NCBI GenBank assembly: GCA_035934555.1
Contig: DASYXT010000053.1
Span: forward strand, 22,555-86,554
Length of the DNA: 64,000 bases
From: DASYXT01 sp035934555
Lineage (GTDB): Bacteria > Verrucomicrobiota > Verrucomicrobiia > Limisphaerales > UBA8199
Direction: 5' to 3'
Shown piece by piece: positions 61,568 to 64,000 of this stretch (positions within the stretch are counted from its first letter, which is position 1; every line of letters starts with the position of its first letter). Below the pieces are notes generated by a model, which saw only the letters and a list, made by a program, of their open reading frames with translations, did not search any database and had not been told where the DNA came from. A program made the translations under genes and the position numbers.

Positions 61568-62413
61568 ATGATTTTTAAATCCCCGGCACCGATTGCTGCG
61601 CTGGCCGGAATCTGTTTGCTCAGCCTTTGGCGGCCTGCGCGCGCTGATGAAATCGCCACCAAGGGCCGCGCGATCTTCAACCAATACCAACACACCGTTG
61701 TCACAGTTGAGATTGTCCTCAAGAGCAAGGTGTCGGTGGGAGGCACCCCTGGCCAGGCCAGTGAATCGCACCAGGACGTCACCGGCACGGTTATCGATCC
61801 AGCTGGGTTGACCGCGCTGTCGCTCTCGGCCACTGATCCCGCCCAAATGATGCGGAACATCATGGGCGGGGAGGATGAGTCGAAGTTCAAGATTGAAACC
61901 GAGTTGAGCGATGTGAAAATACTGTTGGCGGACGGCACGGAAGTTCCCGCGGAGGTGGTGTTGCGCGACAAAGACCTGGACCTGGCTTTCATTCGGCCCA
62001 AAGCGCGGCTGAACGCGCCCTTGCCGGCGCTCGATCTAACAAAGTCGGGGAAAGCCGAAGTATTGGACGAGGTGATCGCCCTTAACCGGCTTGGAGACGT
62101 CGCCGCGCGGGCGTATGCGGCGTCGGTCGAGCGCATCGCCGCCATCGTCGAGCGTCCGCGCATGTTCTATATCCCGGCCAACTCGATGACGACAACCACT
62201 CTCGGTGCGCCGGCGTTTCTCCCCGACGGCCGTGTCCTGGGCCTGTTCGTCATTCGCTCACAAAAGGGGCACGGCGGCGGGGCGATGAATATGTTTAATG
62301 CTCAACGCGAAAACCTCGCGGGCATCATCGTGCCTGCCGAGGACGTTCTCAAAGCGGCCAAACAGGCGCCGGCCATCGCGGGCGAAAAACCGCCAGCCGC
62401 AGAGAAGAAATGA
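61568..62413 (+). CDS. Exported trypsin-like-fold protein without recognisable catalytic triad
   Basis: 281 residues with a signal peptide to about residue 26 (ICLLSLWRPARA). Strands such as TGTVIDPAGLTALS, VLRDKDLDLAFIRP and FLPDGRVLGLFVIR match the DegP/HtrA protease core, where normal enzymes have a His after the first strand, an Asp in D-L-A and a Ser in GNSGGP. Here Asp in DLDLAF is kept, but no His is in place and the Ser position reads TTLGAPAF. Probably an inactive relative. It shares a 4-base overlap with the next gene. Confidence 0.65.
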   Translation: MIFKSPAPIAALAGICLLSLWRPARADEIATKGRAIFNQYQHTVVTVEIVLKSKVSVGGTPGQASESHQDVTGTVIDPAGLTALSLSATDPAQMMRNIMGGEDESKFKIETELSDVKILLADGTEVPAEVVLRDKDLDLAFIRPKARLNAPLPALDLTKSGKAEVLDEVIALNRLGDVAARAYAASVERIAAIVERPRMFYIPANSMTTTTLGAPAFLPDGRVLGLFVIRSQKGHGGGAMNMFNAQRENLAGIIVPAEDVLKAAKQAPAIAGEKPPAAEKK

Positions 62414-62772
62414 GCAATACCACGGCAGTACGGATTGCGGCCGGATTGGGGTTCCTGGCAGTCGCCCTGGGGGCGTTTGGCGCGCACGGGTTGAAGGACC
62501 TGCTGGCGCGCAACCAGACCGCCCCGATCTGGGAGAAAGCGGTGTTTTATCACTTCATCCATGCGGTCATGCTATTCATTCTGGCGACCCGGACCCCGGT
62601 ACCTGCCGGACCGTGGTTTAGCTTCCTGGCCGGGATTATCATTTTCTCGGGTTCACTTTACCTGCTGGCCGTGACTAATCTCCGGTGGTTTGGAGCGATC
62701 ACGCCGATAGGAGGGATCAGCTTTCTTGTGGGGTGGCTGTGGCTGGTTATAAAACCGCTGAAGGGCGGATGA
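62410..62772 (+). CDS. DUF423-family inner-membrane protein
   Basis: 120 residues, four hydrophobic helices. AAGLGFLAVALGAFGAHGLK (about 11-29), FYHFIHAVMLF, IIIFSGSLYLLAVTNLRW and PIGGISFLVGW are the conserved DUF423 (YgdD) elements. Function of the family is unknown. The start codon overlaps the upstream stop in ATGA, so translation is coupled to the protease-fold gene. Confidence 0.95.
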   Translation: MSNTTAVRIAAGLGFLAVALGAFGAHGLKDLLARNQTAPIWEKAVFYHFIHAVMLFILATRTPVPAGPWFSFLAGIIIFSGSLYLLAVTNLRWFGAITPIGGISFLVGWLWLVIKPLKGG

Positions 62773-62865
62773 CTGGATTTCTGTAAAGCGCTCAGTGAAA
62801 TTTCAAATCTTGAATCTGCAATTCCCTCAGCCCCGCTCCGCCACCACCCCAACGAAGAATGGAAA

Positions 62866-63084
62866 ATGCTCAATCCTCAATGCTCAATGTCCCCGCCCCA
62901 TGGGGACCCTGGTTTGGCGACGGCACTATATGTGGCGCGGCGCGGCACCGGGTTGACGCTGCGGCAGTTGGGACAGGAAGCCGGCGGGATTGACTACGTG
63001 GCGTTGAAGCGCCTCGAGCAGCGCCTGAGCCGCGACGCGAACCTGCGCCAACTGGCCAACCGGCTGCTGGACCAGAAGAACTGA
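62866..63084 (+). pseudogene. DnaA-like helix-turn-helix fragment, C-terminal part of a REP-associated transposase-type protein
   Basis: 72 codons, of which about 16-72 (LATALYVARRGTGLTLRQLG, then 'GIDYVALKRLEQRLSRDANL') form the DnaA-type HTH that ends many verrucomicrobial REP-associated tyrosine transposases. The catalytic transposase domain is absent and the upstream text is a simple near-repeat (ATGCTCAATCCTCA, ATGCTCAATG). It is most simply a truncated copy, though a standalone HTH protein cannot be excluded. Confidence 0.5.
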
Positions 63085-63409
63085 TCCGACACATGTGAAA
63101 AGTGAAGATGCGCCCCCAAGTTTCCCATGACAACTGCGACCACCGCCGCGAGTAACAGGAATACCTGCGTCTTGCCATGGATATCGGGCGGTCATGGCTA
63201 CGGAAACGGGGGAAATGAACAGAAAAATGAGCGGTGCCTCAGGGGCCTGGTGAGGACCCGCATGCGTGAAGCCCCACCGATGCAGGCACGCGGTTGGGGC
63301 CGGAGCGGGGCGGGCTCCGGCCCCCAGTTTTTGCGCGCCGAACAACTTCTGCTGGATTAAGATGTCAAGGAGCGACGCTGCGGTAATGGCCGCAGCGGAG
63401 ATGCGGAGC
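63085..63409. other. Intergenic stretch before the terminase-like gene
   Basis: The 325 bases contain the terminator-like hairpin listed separately. On the minus strand a frame without a good start codon encodes a hydrophobic segment (KTQVFLLLAAVVAVVMGNLG near 63105-63180) that could be a holin-like remnant downstream of the terminase fragment; no start or ribosome site supports it. Confidence 0.35.
63296..63332 (+). terminator. Intrinsic terminator-like hairpin
   Basis: GGGGCCGGAGC (63296-63306) pairs perfectly with GCTCCGGCCCC (63314-63324) around a 7-base loop, followed by CAG and TTTTT. The 11-base GC stem with a T-run on the plus strand is a classical rho-independent form. It would end rightward transcription from the 61568-63084 genes and insulate the convergent terminase-like gene. 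Confidence 0.75.
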
Positions 63410-64000
63410 TTAACCGAGCCGGCTGCCAAGGACGGCGCGGCGTTCGGTATGGGCGTGGGTGGCGAGAGCGGCGGCCCAGGCAATATCGCAGTGGCTGGAG
63501 GGGTTGAGAGAGTTGCGGCCTTCGGAAAAGGCCCAGCGGGTGCCGGTGTGAAATTTGGTGATAGCAAAGAAATCGGCGGCGATGTCCTGCTCGGAACGGG
63601 GGAACCGTTTTTCGGCGCTGGCGAGCTGGTTCATGAGGGCGAAGCCGAGGTCGGGTTTTTTTGAGGCAAAATTGACTTTGAGGAATCGGCTGCCGAATTG
63701 GCTGGCGGCTTGCCAGCAGATTTGGCGACCGAGGCCGGACTCGTCGCCGGCGGCCTGGAGTGAGCGCAGTTCTTCGAGGAAACAATAGAGGGTGCAGCCG
63801 AGGAAATGCCAGTCGTCGGTGCGGCAGGTGAGCAGGGCGCGGAGCCACAGGCCGGGCGTGAGGACTTCGTCGAAGTAGAAGGCGGAGAGGTCGCCTTGGC
63901 CGGAGGCGGCGACGTCGAAGCCGAGGCGTTTTTGTTTGGTGGAGGCGAAGAGGGCCGGGAAGGAGCGGCGGAGGAAGTCGTAGATTTGGCGCTGGCGGGA
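63410..64000 (-). CDS. Terminase large subunit-like protein, C-terminal part (5' end outside window)
   Basis: 197 codons are open from the window edge to a TAA at 63410-63412. RLGFDVAASGQGDLSAFYFD fits the start of the RNase H-like nuclease domain of phage large terminases (G-x-D-x-A-x-x-G-x-D). Later 'GRQICWQAASQFGSRFLKVNF' and 'DIAADFFAITKFHTGTRWAF' have no clear landmarks. The gene is truncated by the window, so it may belong to a prophage or a domesticated remnant lying to the right. Confidence 0.6.
   Translation of the reverse strand, partial: SRQRQIYDFLRRSFPALFASTKQKRLGFDVAASGQGDLSAFYFDEVLTPGLWLRALLTCRTDDWHFLGCTLYCFLEELRSLQAAGDESGLGRQICWQAASQFGSRFLKVNFASKKPDLGFALMNQLASAEKRFPRSEQDIAADFFAITKFHTGTRWAFSEGRNSLNPSSHCDIAWAAALATHAHTERRAVLGSRLG

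Noticed and set aside
1..64000. CRISPR arrays, rRNA and tRNA genes
   Set aside because: No regularly spaced direct repeats, conserved rRNA segments or cloverleaf-like sequences were recognised on reading; a dedicated scan would be needed to exclude a tRNA fully.

Overview
The window looks like chromosomal DNA of a Verrucomicrobiota bacterium (Limisphaerales/Pedosphaera-like), of fairly high GC. This is an inference from gene style: pseudopilins with a GFTLIEL N-terminus and an H-x9-DG tail motif, very large secreted Ig/PQQ/beta-helix proteins ending in an 'F/Y-Y-R' type C-terminus, a short gene of the 'FDELAKxMAQSVTR' family, and frequent non-ATG starts. No rRNA or tRNA gene was recognised, and no phylogenetic test could be run.

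Layout. 1-2714 (-): a truncated, secreted right-handed beta-helix protein with HYR and Ig-like domains. 3283-9185: a cupin/phosphomannose-isomerase-like enzyme, an unannotated entericidin-like lipoprotein, an exported SH3-like protein, a GH13 amylase, a pseudopilin, a carboxylesterase and a small membrane protein. 9469-15161: an HpnN-like RND exporter and a PQQ-propeller/chitobiase/lectin protein. 15332-18893 (-): leuS and rdgB. 18972-20424 (-): four small ORFs separated by three attC-like recombination sites, a gene-cassette array without an integrase in view (CALIN). 20674-25158 (+): a minor-pseudopilin operon ending in a membrane-tethered receiver-domain protein. 25209-27400 (-): an ECF42-type sigma factor with two YCII/DGPF proteins. 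27707-31390 (+): a huge beta-roll repeat protein with a C-terminal S74 intramolecular chaperone domain.

31391-43679: gene remnants, a c-type cytochrome, an unusual ABC-2 permease fused to RCC1-like repeats, a membrane-anchored MutS-like ATPase, a SWIM-SNF2 helicase, a CCA/poly(A) nucleotidyltransferase, a TIM-barrel sugar isomerase and rpsU. 44012-49923: GH15 glucoamylase, a class V aminotransferase, a tudor-like protein and pyruvate kinase. 50088-61543 (+): a carbohydrate-related block made of a 1274-residue secreted protein with three copies of a discoidin-like domain, a pseudopilin-like protein, a GH78 rhamnosidase carrying a further copy of that domain, and a histidine kinase/LuxR-type regulator pair whose sensor domain resembles the jelly-roll domains of the GH78 enzyme. 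61568-64000: a protease-fold protein without a visible triad, a DUF423 protein, a DnaA-like HTH fragment, a terminator and a truncated terminase-like gene.

The two observations most worth following are the integrase-less cassette array at 18972-20424 and the shared unnamed domain plus matching sensor in the 50-61.5 kb block.
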